A stretch of 64,000 nt of DNA, from positions 2,480,001 to 2,544,000 of the forward strand of contig NZ_VFOA01000001.1 in the NCBI RefSeq assembly GCF_006715865.1, written 5' to 3'. Below, in pieces: positions 48,531 through 57,878 of the stretch (the stretch's first letter is position 1; each line of letters opens with the position of its first letter). Under the pieces are notes generated by a model. The model had not been told where the DNA came from and did not search any database. It saw only the letters and a program-made list of their open reading frames with translations. The translations under genes were made by a program, and so were the position numbers. The stretch is from Cellulomonas sp. SLBN-39 (GTDB lineage: Bacteria > Actinomycetota > Actinomycetes > Actinomycetales > Cellulomonadaceae).

Positions 48531-50825
48531 ATGCAGCTCGGTGCCACGAGCATCACGATCGTCTCCGTCATCGCGCTCGTCGCGGTCGCCGCCCTGGTCA
48601 TGGCCGCCGTGCTGCGCCGCCAGGTGCTCGCGGCGGGCGAGGGCACGGCGTCGATGCAGCAGATCGCGCAGGCCGTCCAGGAGGGGGCGTCGGCGTACCT
48701 GCGCCGCCAGTACCGCACGCTGGCCGTGTTCGCGGCCGTCGTGTGCGCCCTGCTCTTCCTGCTCCCCGGGGACGGCGGGGTCCGGCTCGGCCGGTCCCTG
48801 TTCTTCCTCGTCGGTGCCGGGTTCTCGGCCGCGATCGGGTTCCTGGGCATGTGGCTGGCCACGCGCGCCAACGTGCGCGTCGCGGCGGCCGCGTCCCTGC
48901 CGGGCGGGCGCGCGGAGGGCGCGCGCATCGCCTTCCGGACCGGCGGCGTCGTCGGCATGAGCGTCGTCGGCCTCGGCCTGCTCGGTGCGGCCGCCGTCGT
49001 GCTGGTCTACGGCACGCAGGCGCCCGCGGTGCTCGAGGGTTTCGGCTTCGGCGCGGCCCTGCTGGCCATGTTCATGCGCGTCGGCGGCGGCATCTTCACC
49101 AAGGCCGCCGACGTCGGCGCCGACCTCGTGGGCAAGGTCGAGCAGGGCATCCCCGAGGACGACCCGCGCAACGCCGCGACCATCGCCGACAACGTGGGCG
49201 ACAACGTCGGCGACTGCGCCGGCATGGCGGCCGACCTGTTCGAGTCCTACGCGGTGACCCTCGTCGCCGCGCTCATCCTCGGGCGTGCGGCGTTCGGCGA
49301 GCAGGGGATGGTCTTCCCGCTGATCGTCACCACCATGGGAGCCCTCGTCGCGGCGCTCGGCGTCGTCATCACCCGCGTGCGGGGCGCCGAGAGCGGGCTC
49401 ACCGCCATCAACCGCGGCTTCTACGTCTCCGCGCTCGTCGGCGTGCTGCTCGCCGCCGCGGCGGCGTACGCGTACCTGCCCGCCACGTTCGCCCAGCTCA
49501 CGCCGGGCACCGCGGGCCTCGAGACGCACGCGGGCGACCCGCGGCTCGTCGCGTCGGCCGCCGTGCTCATCGGCGTCGTCCTCGCCGGCGTCATCCTCTG
49601 GGTCACCGGGTACTTCACCGGGACGACGAGCAAGCCGACCCTGCACGTGGCGCGCACGACCCTCACCGGGCCCGCGACGGTCGTGCTGTCCGGCATCGGC
49701 GTCGGGTTCGAGTCCGCCGTGTACACCGCGGGCATCATCGCCGCCGCCATCTGCGGGGTGTTCCTCGTCGCCGGCGGGTCCGTCCCGCTCGCGCTGTTCC
49801 TCGTCGCGCTCGCCGGGTGCGGGCTGCTCACCACCGTCGGCGTCATCGTCGCCATGGACACCTTCGGCCCCGTGAGCGACAACGCCCAGGGCATCGCCGA
49901 GATGTCCGGCGACGTCACGCCCGAGGGCGCGCAGATCCTCACCGACCTCGACGCCGTCGGCAACACCACCAAGGCCGTCACCAAGGGCATCGCCATCGCC
50001 ACCGCGGTGCTCGCCGCGACCGCCCTGTTCGGCTCCTACGCCGACGCCGTCGCCCACACCCTGCGCGACGTCGGCGAGGACGTCGGGGACGGCCTGACCG
50101 CCGCGATGATGAGCTACGACATCATCAGCCCCGTCACGCTCGTCGGCGTGATCCTGGGCGGTGCGACGGTGTTCCTGTTCTCCGGCCTCGCGATCGACGC
50201 CGTGACCCGTGCGGCCGGCGCCATCGTCTTCGAGGTCCGCCGCCAGTTCCGCGAGCACCCCGGCATCATGACCGGCGAGGTCCGCCCCGAGTACGGCCGC
50301 GTCGTCGACATCTGCACCCGCGACTCCCTGCGCGAGCTCGCCACGCCGGGCCTGCTCGCCGCGTTCGCACCCATCGCGGTCGGCTTCGGCCTCGGCGTCG
50401 GCCCGCTCGCCGGGTTCCTCGCCGGGGCCATCGGCACCGGGGTGCTCATGGCCGTGTTCCTGGCCAACGCCGGCGGCGCCTGGGACAACGCGAAGAAGAT
50501 CGTCGAGGACGGCCACCACGGCGGCAAGGGGTCGGCCGCGCACGCCGCCGCCGTCATCGGCGACACCGTCGGCGACCCCTTCAAGGACACCGCCGGGCCG
50601 GCGATCAACCCGCTCATCAAGGTGATGAACCTGGTGTCGCTGCTCATCGCGCCCGCGGTCGTGGTCATCTCCGTCGGCGACGACGCGAACCACACCGCGC
50701 GCCTGGCGATCGCCCTCGTGGCGACGGCCGTGGCCTTCGGGGCCGTCATCGGGTCCCGGCTGCGCGCCGCCCGCGTCGACCGCGAGGGCCGCCTGGAGCA
50801 CGAGGCCCCCGAGCTCGTCCGCTGA
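48531..50825 (+). CDS. hppA: Membrane-bound proton-translocating pyrophosphatase
   Basis: A 764-aa polytopic protein with about 16 TMs that couples PPi hydrolysis to proton export. The catalytic loop DVGADLVGKVEQGIPEDDPR then NAATIADNVGDNVGDCAGM and the C-terminal GGAWDNAKK and GDTVGDPFKDTAGPAINPL are diagnostic. In GNTTKAVTKG the Lys occupies the position of Ala460 of K+-dependent enzymes, which marks the K+-independent type. AGGAGG lies 5 bases before the ATG. It is probably transcribed alone. Confidence 0.96.
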   Translation: MQLGATSITIVSVIALVAVAALVMAAVLRRQVLAAGEGTASMQQIAQAVQEGASAYLRRQYRTLAVFAAVVCALLFLLPGDGGVRLGRSLFFLVGAGFSAAIGFLGMWLATRANVRVAAAASLPGGRAEGARIAFRTGGVVGMSVVGLGLLGAAAVVLVYGTQAPAVLEGFGFGAALLAMFMRVGGGIFTKAADVGADLVGKVEQGIPEDDPRNAATIADNVGDNVGDCAGMAADLFESYAVTLVAALILGRAAFGEQGMVFPLIVTTMGALVAALGVVITRVRGAESGLTAINRGFYVSALVGVLLAAAAAYAYLPATFAQLTPGTAGLETHAGDPRLVASAAVLIGVVLAGVILWVTGYFTGTTSKPTLHVARTTLTGPATVVLSGIGVGFESAVYTAGIIAAAICGVFLVAGGSVPLALFLVALAGCGLLTTVGVIVAMDTFGPVSDNAQGIAEMSGDVTPEGAQILTDLDAVGNTTKAVTKGIAIATAVLAATALFGSYADAVAHTLRDVGEDVGDGLTAAMMSYDIISPVTLVGVILGGATVFLFSGLAIDAVTRAAGAIVFEVRRQFREHPGIMTGEVRPEYGRVVDICTRDSLRELATPGLLAAFAPIAVGFGLGVGPLAGFLAGAIGTGVLMAVFLANAGGAWDNAKKIVEDGHHGGKGSAAHAAAVIGDTVGDPFKDTAGPAINPLIKVMNLVSLLIAPAVVVISVGDDANHTARLAIALVATAVAFGAVIGSRLRAARVDREGRLEHEAPELVR

Positions 50826-50828
50826 GGA

Positions 50829-50865
50829 CCGGGGTCGCCGCGCGCAGGACGGGCGGCGACCCCGG
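50829..50865. terminator. Bidirectional terminator hairpin
   Basis: CCGGGGTCGCCGC and GCGGCGACCCCGG form a 13-bp stem with an 11-base loop between the convergent pyrophosphatase and lipoprotein genes. Confidence 0.75.
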
Positions 50866-50871
50866 CGGGCG

Positions 50872-51522
50872 TCAGCGGGTGTACCGCTGGACCGCGGGAG
50901 CCATCGACGCGTCCGGCATCTCGGTCGTCATGACGAGCTCGTCGTCGGTGCACTCGACGGCTGCCGCCGCGGGGGGCAGCTGACCCACGAGGCTGTCAGC
51001 GTTCGCCATCTCGTCCATGCCCGGGATCTCGGTCTCGACCCCGTCGAGCGTCGTGGAGACGTCCATCGTCAGACCCGACGCGTCGACGTCGCCCACCGTG
51101 ATCGTGTCGTCCTCGACGACCCACGTGCCTGTCGTCGTCCCGCCGCTGACCATGGTCATCACGAGCTCGGTGCCCTCGATCACGGAGGTCATCACGATCG
51201 TGCTGTCCGTGGTCGACGTCACGGTCCCGTCCTTCGCGAACGCGGCCGACGCGGTCCCGTCGAACGAGATGTCGAGCCCGTCCGTCTCCGCGGCGAGCGG
51301 CGCGAACATGGCCTCGAACTGCTCCGACATCGCGTCCATGTCCTGCTCCCACGTGCCGACCACGCACTCCTCGAGCGTCGGCGGCTCGACCGCCTCGGCC
51401 ACGGGCGTCGCGGACGCCGGCGGGGCGGACGTCGCGCCCGCGGAGGGCTGCTCGGCCGACGAGCAGGCCGCGGTCAGCAGCAGGGTGGTCGCCGCGAGGG
51501 CGAGGGCGGGGGTGCGGCGCAC
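50872..51522 (-). CDS. Secreted lipoprotein, unknown function
   Basis: A 216-aa lipoprotein: RRTPALALAATTLLLTAAC gives the signal and lipobox Cys at about 20. The mature part starts with a Ser/Ala/Pro linker, then ECVVGTWEQDMDAMSEQFEA and beta-rich sequence with many Thr (GTTTGTWVVEDDTITVGD), and a late Cys (AVECTDDELVM) that could pair with the first. It resembles lipocalin-like lipoproteins beginning CVVGTW that are common in actinomycetes. The GTG at 51522 is the start. Confidence 0.78.
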   Translation of the reverse strand: MRRTPALALAATTLLLTAACSSAEQPSAGATSAPPASATPVAEAVEPPTLEECVVGTWEQDMDAMSEQFEAMFAPLAAETDGLDISFDGTASAAFAKDGTVTSTTDSTIVMTSVIEGTELVMTMVSGGTTTGTWVVEDDTITVGDVDASGLTMDVSTTLDGVETEIPGMDEMANADSLVGQLPPAAAAVECTDDELVMTTEMPDASMAPAVQRYTR

Positions 51523-51701
51523 GGGGTCCTCCGGGGTCAGGGCAGGAGGAACCGCACGGCCCCCCTGTGTGGATGCTGTGAACCGTAGCGCCCCGACCTG
51601 CGGCTCAAGGCACGTATTCGGCCGCGGACGGGTGACCGCCGGACAGGGAGGGTCCGCTCTGCCTAGGCTGCACCCGGACCCCGGGGGGATCGGGAGGACG
51701 C

Positions 51702-52409
51702 GTGACCGCTGACGAGCACCCCGCCCTGCGGGTGATGACCTACAACGTGCACGGCCTGCGCGACCCCGGCGTCGCGGACGTCGTCCGGGCCTGCCGCCCG
51801 GACGTGCTGGCGCTGCAGGAGCCCCCGCGCGGGCCGGGCGGCCGGGCCCGGCTGCTGCGGTTCGCCGGGCGCACCGGCATGCGGCTCGTCGTCGGCGGGG
51901 GAGGGGCCCGCACCACGGCGCTGCTCGTCGTCGCGCACCGGCGGGTCACCGACGCCCGGGCCGTGCGGCTGCCGTGGCGTCCCGGGCTCACGCGCCGCGG
52001 GGCGTCGACGGCCCTCGTGGACGGTGTGCGGGTCGTGGTCGTGCACCTCGGCCTGCGGGCCGACGAGCGGCTGCGGCACGTCGGGCGCCTGGGTGCGCGG
52101 GTGCTGCGCGACGCCACCCGGGCCGACGAGCTCGTCGTCGTCCTCGGCGACCTCAACGAGCGCCCGGGCTCGCCCGCGTGGTCCGCGCTGGCGGAGTCCG
52201 CCGCCCTCGTCGACGCCGCGGCCGAGGCGGGGGTCGACGACCCGACGTACCCCGCCGACGAGCCGCGGGTGCGCATCGACGCCGTCCTCGCGGACCCGTT
52301 GCTGCCGGTGGTCGGTGCGCTCGTGCCGGCCGACGACCCCGTGGCGCGGGCGAGCGACCACCGTCCCCTCGTCGTCGACCTGCGCCTGCCGGACCCGCCG
52401 CAGGGCTGA
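51702..52409 (+). CDS. Endonuclease/exonuclease/phosphatase family protein
   Basis: A 235-aa EEP-fold hydrolase. VMTYNVHGLRD holds the metal-contacting Asn, DVLALQEP the metal Glu, VVHLGLRADER the His region, VVLGDLNERPGSPAW the Asp/Asn pair and ASDHRPLVVDL the terminal His. The domain is complete but at the short end for the family. It has no signal peptide. Substrates in this family range from DNA to phospholipids; this one cannot be assigned. TAGGCT (51664-51669) may be its -10. Confidence 0.85.
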   Translation: MTADEHPALRVMTYNVHGLRDPGVADVVRACRPDVLALQEPPRGPGGRARLLRFAGRTGMRLVVGGGGARTTALLVVAHRRVTDARAVRLPWRPGLTRRGASTALVDGVRVVVVHLGLRADERLRHVGRLGARVLRDATRADELVVVLGDLNERPGSPAWSALAESAALVDAAAEAGVDDPTYPADEPRVRIDAVLADPLLPVVGALVPADDPVARASDHRPLVVDLRLPDPPQG

Positions 52410-52454
52410 TCGCCTCCGTGCGGCGACCGCCCGCGCACCGGGCACGATGGGGCC

Positions 52455-54008
52455 ATGAGCACCGCGAGCCCGGACGTCCCCGTCGTCGACCCCGCCCTCG
52501 TCGCGGACCTGCGCGCCGACCTCGATGCCGCCGCGTACACGGTCGAGCGCGTCGAGGAGCTGCTCGGCCCCGTCGCGTCGGCCGCCCTGCACCGCGGCGA
52601 GGCCCTGCCCGCCGAGCGCGCGACCCGCACGGGCGACGACCCCGTCGCGGTGCTCGTGCGGTGCTTCGTGCTGGGCGAGCCCGTCGCCGCGTCGGCGCTC
52701 GGACGTGCGCTGCCGCGCACCGGGGTCGACGGCGCGACCCGGCTGGGCCTCGTCGAGGCCGCCGGCTCCGGCGGGGACGACCCCGTGCGCGCCCGCGTCG
52801 ACCTGCGCCCGTACGCGGCCGTCGACGGCACCGGCGAGGCGACGTGGTGGGTCGCGTCGGACCTCGGCGAGCTCGCCACGGGGCGTGCGCTGCGGACCGA
52901 CCACGTGCTCGGGGTCGGCGGGGCGTCGGTGACGCTCGCGCAGGCCACCGTGCGCGACCCGCGCGCCCGCGTGCTCGACCTGGGCACCGGCTGCGGCGTC
53001 CAGGCCCTGCACGCGTCCCGGCACGCCGCGCACGTCGTCGCCACCGACCTGTCGGCCCGGGCCCTGGCGTTCGCCCGGCTCACCACGGCGCTGGCCGGCC
53101 TCGGCGAGGACCGGGTCGAGATGCGGCAGGGGTCCCTGCTCGAGCCCGTCGCCGGGGACCGGTTCGACCTCGTCGTGTCGAACCCCCCGTTCGTCATCAC
53201 CCCGCGCGTGCCCGGGGTGCCGGCGTACGAGTACCGGGACGGCCGCCGCGCCGGGGACGACCTCGTGCGCGACCTCGTCACGGGTGTCGGGGACGTCCTC
53301 GCCCTTGGCGGCGTGGCGCAGATGCTGGCCAACTGGGAGGTGCGGCGCGGGGAGCAGTGGGACGAGCGGGTCGGGTCGTGGGTCGCCGCGTCCGGCCTGG
53401 ACGCGTGGGTCGTGCAGCGCGACGAGCAGGACCCGGCCGAGTACGCCGAGACGTGGATCCGCGACGGCGGCACCACACCCGCCGACCGTGACGCGTGGCG
53501 CACGCTCTACGGGGCGTGGCTCGACGACCTCGCCTCGCGCGACGTCGAGCGCATCGGGTTCGGCATCGTGACGCTGCGACGGCCCGCCGACGGCGTCGCG
53601 ACCCTGCGTCGCCTGGAGGAGCGCACCGGACCCGTGCAGCAGCCGCTGGGCCCGACGTTCGCCGCCGGCCTCGCCGCCCACGACGTGCTGCGCACCCTGA
53701 GCGACGCGGACCTGGCCGCCCTGCGCATGACCGTGGCGGCCGACGTCACCGAGGAGCGGTACCTCGAGCCCGGTGCCGTCGACCCGAACGTGGTGCTGCT
53801 GCGCCAGGGCGGCGGGTTCGGCCGCACCGTGCGGGCGGGGACCGCGCTGGCGGCGTTCGTCGGCGCGTGCGACGGCGAGCTCACCGCCGGCCAGGTCGTC
53901 GGGGCGCTGGCCGCGCTGCTCGACGTCCCGGTGGCCGACGTAGCCGCCGACGTCCTCCCCTCGGCCCGGGGCCTCCTCGCCGACGGCCTCCTCCACCTCC
54001 CCACCTGA
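52455..54008 (+). CDS. Class I SAM methyltransferase with NPPF motif
   Basis: A 517-aa protein. The N-terminal 150 residues are a distinct helical/beta domain found in actinobacterial members (EELLGPVASAALHRGEALPA, DDPVAVLVRCFVLGEPV). The catalytic core has VLDLGTGCGVQALHASRHAA (motif I, about 176-195), VATDLSARALAFARL (motif II) and VVSNPPFVITP (motif IV). NPPF implies methylation of an amide or ring nitrogen, as in PrmC or RsmC. The last 150 residues form a winged-helix-like tail. The exact target is unknown. Confidence 0.85.
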   Translation: MSTASPDVPVVDPALVADLRADLDAAAYTVERVEELLGPVASAALHRGEALPAERATRTGDDPVAVLVRCFVLGEPVAASALGRALPRTGVDGATRLGLVEAAGSGGDDPVRARVDLRPYAAVDGTGEATWWVASDLGELATGRALRTDHVLGVGGASVTLAQATVRDPRARVLDLGTGCGVQALHASRHAAHVVATDLSARALAFARLTTALAGLGEDRVEMRQGSLLEPVAGDRFDLVVSNPPFVITPRVPGVPAYEYRDGRRAGDDLVRDLVTGVGDVLALGGVAQMLANWEVRRGEQWDERVGSWVAASGLDAWVVQRDEQDPAEYAETWIRDGGTTPADRDAWRTLYGAWLDDLASRDVERIGFGIVTLRRPADGVATLRRLEERTGPVQQPLGPTFAAGLAAHDVLRTLSDADLAALRMTVAADVTEERYLEPGAVDPNVVLLRQGGGFGRTVRAGTALAAFVGACDGELTAGQVVGALAALLDVPVADVAADVLPSARGLLADGLLHLPT

Positions 54009-54050
54009 CCCACCCCCACCCCGGTGCCCGCCCGGTCCTGACCCCCGCTC

Positions 54051-54352
54051 CCGCCGACCCCGTCATCGCTGTCACCGGGACGTCCGCCCACGCCACGGAT
54101 GACGGGGTCGGCGGGCTGATGCCGCCCGCCGACCAGAGGCCCCCACCGTCCCCGGCGCCCCGCCGGCTTGTTCCAGTCCCGCCGACCCCGTGATCGGTGG
54201 CGCGACAGGGACCCCATGCGGGACGGATGACGGCGTCGGCGGGCCGGGGTGGATCGGCGTCCAGTGCCTCCCGGACGGCAGCGCCGGCTCCCCGAGCCCG
54301 TGATCTGTGGCGTCGTCGTGGGCGGAGGCTGCATCGATGACGGGGTCGGCGG
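54051..54352. repeat. Three REP-like palindromic units
   Basis: Unit 1 has 17-bp perfect arms CCGCCGACCCCGTCATC (54051-54067) and its complement (54098-54114). Unit 2 (54179-54195 and 54226-54242) has two mismatches. Unit 3 (54290-54305 and 54336-54352) keeps the inner arms. Loops are 30 bases and share GTGGCG in units 2 and 3. They fill the 529-bp gap between the methyltransferase and exporter genes, in which I see no gene; a G-rich tract (54356-54440) follows. Confidence 0.8.
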
Positions 54353-54537
54353 GGGTGGGGACGGGGTCGGCGGCCGGGGTGGCGGTGGCGGGCGGCTGGG
54401 TGGGGGTGGGGACGGGGGTCACAGGGTGGGCACAGGTGGGGCCTACGGGGGGCCGAGGGTGGCTGCCTAGCGTCCCCGTCGGCCGGGGATCCCCGGCGTG
54501 GACGGCGGACCCCGGCGGCGGGGCGGTGAGGGAGAAC

Positions 54538-55782
54538 ATGCTCGGCGTCTGGAGGAGGAGCCGCCCGCGCACGCGCGTCGTCGCGGGGCTCGTGGTGCTG
54601 GCGGTGGCCGGCACGCTGACCTGGTGGCTGTGGTGGCGCGGCGGCACCGCCGCGGACGCGCAGGAGCAGGCACCGGCCACGCGCACCGTCGCGGCGAGCC
54701 TGGAGACCCTCGAGAAGACCGTCACCACGACCGGCACGCTCACCCCGCTCGTGCAGGAGACGGCGGCGTTCGAGGTCAGCGGCACGGTCACGGCCGTGGC
54801 GGTCGCCGCCGGCGACACCGTCACCGCCGGTCAGACGCTCGCCACGGTCGACACGCTCCAGCTGGAGGCCGACCTGCTGCAGGCCCGGGCCACGCTGGCC
54901 ACGGCGCAGGCGCAGCTGGACTCCGCGCAGACGGACGACGACGGCACCGACGCGGCCCAGGCGCAGGTCGACGCCGCCGCGGCGCAGGTCGAGGTCGCGC
55001 AGGCCGCGGCGGACGACGCGCAGGCGGCGATGGACGGCGCGACGCTGGTCGCCCCCGTCGACGGGCTCGTCACGGCGGTCGGGTACGAGGTCGGCGACAC
55101 CGTCGGCGGCTCCTCGTCGGGTGCGTCCTCGGGCGCCGCGGGGTCGGCCGCCGGCACGTCCACGACGACCACGACGACGTCCGCCGGCATCACCCTGGTG
55201 GGCACCGACGCCTGGCGCGTCGACGCGACGGTCGCCGAGGCGGACGTGGCGCAGGTCGCCGTCGGCGACCAGGTCGAGATGACGTCCGACGACCTCGCGC
55301 AGACCGTGTTCGGCACGGTCGCCGAGATCGGCCTCGTCTCGTCCAGCACGTCCGGCACCGCCGCCTACCCGGTGACGGTGCAGGTCACGGGCAGCTACGA
55401 CGACCTGCACGACGGGATCGCCGTCGACGTGGAGATCGTGTACGAGCGCCGCACCGAGGTCCTCACGGTCCCGGCCGCCGCGGTCACGACGGCCGACGAC
55501 GGCACCACGAGCGTCACGCAGACGGACCCGGACGGCGCCGGGACGACCGTCCCCGTCGAGGTCGGCGAGACGTCGGGCGACCTCGTCGAGATCGTCTCCG
55601 GGCTGGCCGAGGGCGACGAGGTCGTCATGACGGTGTTCTCGGGACGGTCGACGCAGTCCGGCTCGACGGACGAGCAGCAGCTGCCCGGCGGCGGGCAGCT
55701 CCCCGAGGGGTTCGAGCCGCCCACCGACGGCAGCTTCCCCGGCGGCGGCTTCCCCGGTGGCACGGGAGGCGGCAATGGCTGA
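54538..55782 (+). CDS. MacA/HlyD-like periplasmic adaptor
   Basis: A 414-aa adaptor. One N-terminal TM (VVAGLVVLAVAGTLTWWLWW) anchors it. The lipoyl/barrel half begins VAASLETLEKTVTTTGTLTP with GTVTAVAVAAGDTVTAGQTL; a short helical hairpin (LLQARATLATAQAQL, AQAQVDAAAAQVEVAQAAAD) follows; then the second lipoyl half LVAPVDGLVTAVGYEVGDTV. The C-terminal 50 residues are Gly/Pro-rich. GGGAG precedes the ATG. The ATPase start lies inside its last codons, so the three genes are coupled into a MacAB-like exporter. Confidence 0.88.
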   Translation: MLGVWRRSRPRTRVVAGLVVLAVAGTLTWWLWWRGGTAADAQEQAPATRTVAASLETLEKTVTTTGTLTPLVQETAAFEVSGTVTAVAVAAGDTVTAGQTLATVDTLQLEADLLQARATLATAQAQLDSAQTDDDGTDAAQAQVDAAAAQVEVAQAAADDAQAAMDGATLVAPVDGLVTAVGYEVGDTVGGSSSGASSGAAGSAAGTSTTTTTTSAGITLVGTDAWRVDATVAEADVAQVAVGDQVEMTSDDLAQTVFGTVAEIGLVSSSTSGTAAYPVTVQVTGSYDDLHDGIAVDVEIVYERRTEVLTVPAAAVTTADDGTTSVTQTDPDGAGTTVPVEVGETSGDLVEIVSGLAEGDEVVMTVFSGRSTQSGSTDEQQLPGGGQLPEGFEPPTDGSFPGGGFPGGTGGGNG

Positions 55783-56524
55783 CGTCCTGACCACGCCCCG
55801 GCGCCCACGGGCCCGGTCCGGGGCCGCTGCCCCGGTGATCGAGCTCGAGGGGGCCGGCAAGACGTACCGCACCGGCTCGATCGAGTTCGAGGCGTTGCGC
55901 GGCATCGACCTGCGGATCGTCGAGGGCGAGTACGTCGCCGTCGTCGGCCCGTCCGGGTCGGGCAAGTCGACGCTCATGAACGTGCTCGGCTGCCTCGACA
56001 CCCTCACGCGCGGCACCTACCGGCTCGCGGGGGAGGACGTGTCCGAGCTCGACGAGGTCGAGCTCGCGCAGATCCGCAACCGGCACATCGGCTTCGTCTT
56101 CCAGCAGTTCCACCTGCTGCCGTCGCTGCCCGCGTGGCGCAACGTCGAGCTGCCGCTCGTGTACGGCGGCGTCGCACCGGCCGAGCGGCGCGAGCGGGCC
56201 CACGAGGCGCTGGCCCGCGTCGGGCTCGCGGACCGGGTCGGCAACCGGCCCGGCGAGCTGTCGGGCGGGCAGCAGCAGCGCGTCGCGGTGGCCCGCGCGC
56301 TCGTGGGCGACCCGGCGCTGCTGCTCGCGGACGAGCCGACGGGCAACCTCGACTCCGTCTCGACCGCCGACGTCCTGGGGCTGCTCGACGAGCTGCACGG
56401 TGCCGGCCGCACGGTCGTGCTGATCACGCACGAGCACGACGTCGCTCAGCGCGCCGAGCGGGTCGTGCGCGTCACCGACGGCCGCGTCCAGCACGACGGG
56501 CCGAGCGGGCGGGCGGCCTCGTGA
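55775..56524 (+). CDS. MacB-type ABC ATPase
   Basis: A 249-aa ATPase: Walker A GPSGSGKST, the MacB/LolD-type motif FVFQQFHLLPSLPAWRNVELP, signature LSGGQQQRVAVARA, Walker B LLLADEPTGNLD, switch LITHEHDVA. The ATG at 55775 has GGGAGG 4 bases upstream and overlaps the adaptor gene by 8 bp. In MacB of Gram-negatives this domain is fused to the permease; here it is separate, as usual in Gram-positives. Confidence 0.93.
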   Translation: MADVLTTPRRPRARSGAAAPVIELEGAGKTYRTGSIEFEALRGIDLRIVEGEYVAVVGPSGSGKSTLMNVLGCLDTLTRGTYRLAGEDVSELDEVELAQIRNRHIGFVFQQFHLLPSLPAWRNVELPLVYGGVAPAERRERAHEALARVGLADRVGNRPGELSGGQQQRVAVARALVGDPALLLADEPTGNLDSVSTADVLGLLDELHGAGRTVVLITHEHDVAQRAERVVRVTDGRVQHDGPSGRAAS

Positions 56525-57753
56525 GCTGGCTGGAGACGTTCCGCACGGGCCTGGCCGCGGTGCGGTCGCACGCGATGCGCTCGACGCTGACGGTGCTGGG
56601 CATCCTCATCGGGATCGCCGCGGTGATCCTCACCGTGGGCCTCGGCCTGGGCACGCAGAAGGACGTCAGCGAGCAGATCAGCTCGCTGGGCTCCGACCTG
56701 CTCATCGTCACGCCGGGGTCGAGCACCGACTCCTCGGGCATGCGCGGGGGGTTCGGGTCGAGCACGACCCTCACCCGCGCGGACGCCGAGGCCCTCGCCT
56801 CACCGGTCAACGCCCCGGACGTGGCCGGCGTCGCCGCCGAGAAGTCGTCGCAGCTGTCCGTCGAGGCCGGCGAGACCAACTGGACGACGGCCGTCACGGG
56901 CACCACGGCGTCCTGGCTGGAGGTGCGCGGCCGGGAGGTCGCGCAGGGCCGGTTCCTCACCGAGGACGACGACCTGTCGTCCGCCGCGGTCGTGGTGCTG
57001 GGGTCCGAGACGGCCGAGCAGCTCTTCGGCACCACGTCGGTGGTCGGGCAGACCGTCACGGTCGGGACCACGGACCTGCAGGTCGTCGGGGTCCTGACCG
57101 CGGCCGGTGCGAGCGGGTCGAGCAACCTCGACGACGTCGCACTGGTGCCGCTGTCGACGGCCGCGCAGACGCTGGTCGGCGGGACCAGCCGCAACGCCGT
57201 CTCGACGATCTACGTGCAGGCGGCGTCGGGCGAGCAGCTCTCGGCCGCGTCGCAGGAGGTGCAGAACCTCCTGCTGGCGCTGCACGGCGCGACCGACGCC
57301 GACAGCGCGGACTTCACCGTCGAGTCCCAGGACTCCCTCGTCTCGACCGCCACGGCCGTGTACCGCACGCTCACGGTCCTGCTCACGGGCATCGCCGGGC
57401 TGTCCCTGCTCGTCGGCGGGATCGGCGTCATGAACATCATGCTCGTGTCCGTCACGGAGCGGACCCGGGAGATCGGGCTGCGCAAGGCGCTGGGCGCCCC
57501 GCCGTGGGCGATCCGCCGGCAGTTCCTCGTCGAGGCGTCGGTGCTGGGTCTGACCGGCGGCGTGCTGGGTGCCGCGCTGGGCATCGCGGCCGCGCTGGGC
57601 CTGCCGTCGCTGCTCGGCACGTCGATCGTCGTGTCCGGGCTCGCCGTCGGCGGCTCCGTCGTCGTCGCCGTCGTCATCGGGCTGGTGTTCGGCGTGTACC
57701 CCGCCACCCGCGCGGCTCGCCTCGCCCCCATCGACGCCCTGCGCGCCGAGTGA
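56521..57753 (+). CDS. MacB-type FtsX-domain permease
   Basis: A 410-aa permease with the 1+3 TM layout: RSTLTVLGILIGIAAVILTV, an extracytoplasmic MacB_PCD domain of about 240 residues starting ISSLGSDLLIVTPGSS, then GIAGLSLLVGGIGVMNIML, the signature ERTREIGLRKALGAPPWAIR and two last TMs. The GVMNIMLVSVTERTREIGLR stretch is diagnostic of MacB. GTG 56521 overlaps the ATPase stop by 4 bp. Confidence 0.93.
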   Translation: MSWLETFRTGLAAVRSHAMRSTLTVLGILIGIAAVILTVGLGLGTQKDVSEQISSLGSDLLIVTPGSSTDSSGMRGGFGSSTTLTRADAEALASPVNAPDVAGVAAEKSSQLSVEAGETNWTTAVTGTTASWLEVRGREVAQGRFLTEDDDLSSAAVVVLGSETAEQLFGTTSVVGQTVTVGTTDLQVVGVLTAAGASGSSNLDDVALVPLSTAAQTLVGGTSRNAVSTIYVQAASGEQLSAASQEVQNLLLALHGATDADSADFTVESQDSLVSTATAVYRTLTVLLTGIAGLSLLVGGIGVMNIMLVSVTERTREIGLRKALGAPPWAIRRQFLVEASVLGLTGGVLGAALGIAAALGLPSLLGTSIVVSGLAVGGSVVVAVVIGLVFGVYPATRAARLAPIDALRAE

Positions 57754-57878
57754 GCGTCGACCGGGCGCCGGGTCCGCGCCGGTCGGGTGCCACCCGCCCT
57801 CGGGCCCCCGCGCGGCCCGGCCCCACGACCACCCCTCGTCCCCGCCCGCCCCGGGCCACGTCCTCCAGGAGACCGCTG

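Noticed and set aside
54051..54352. CRISPR or tRNA/rRNA structure at the palindromes
   Set aside because: Units are palindromes with long loops at irregular spacing and no spacer pattern; no tRNA features (T-loop, CCA end) are visible.
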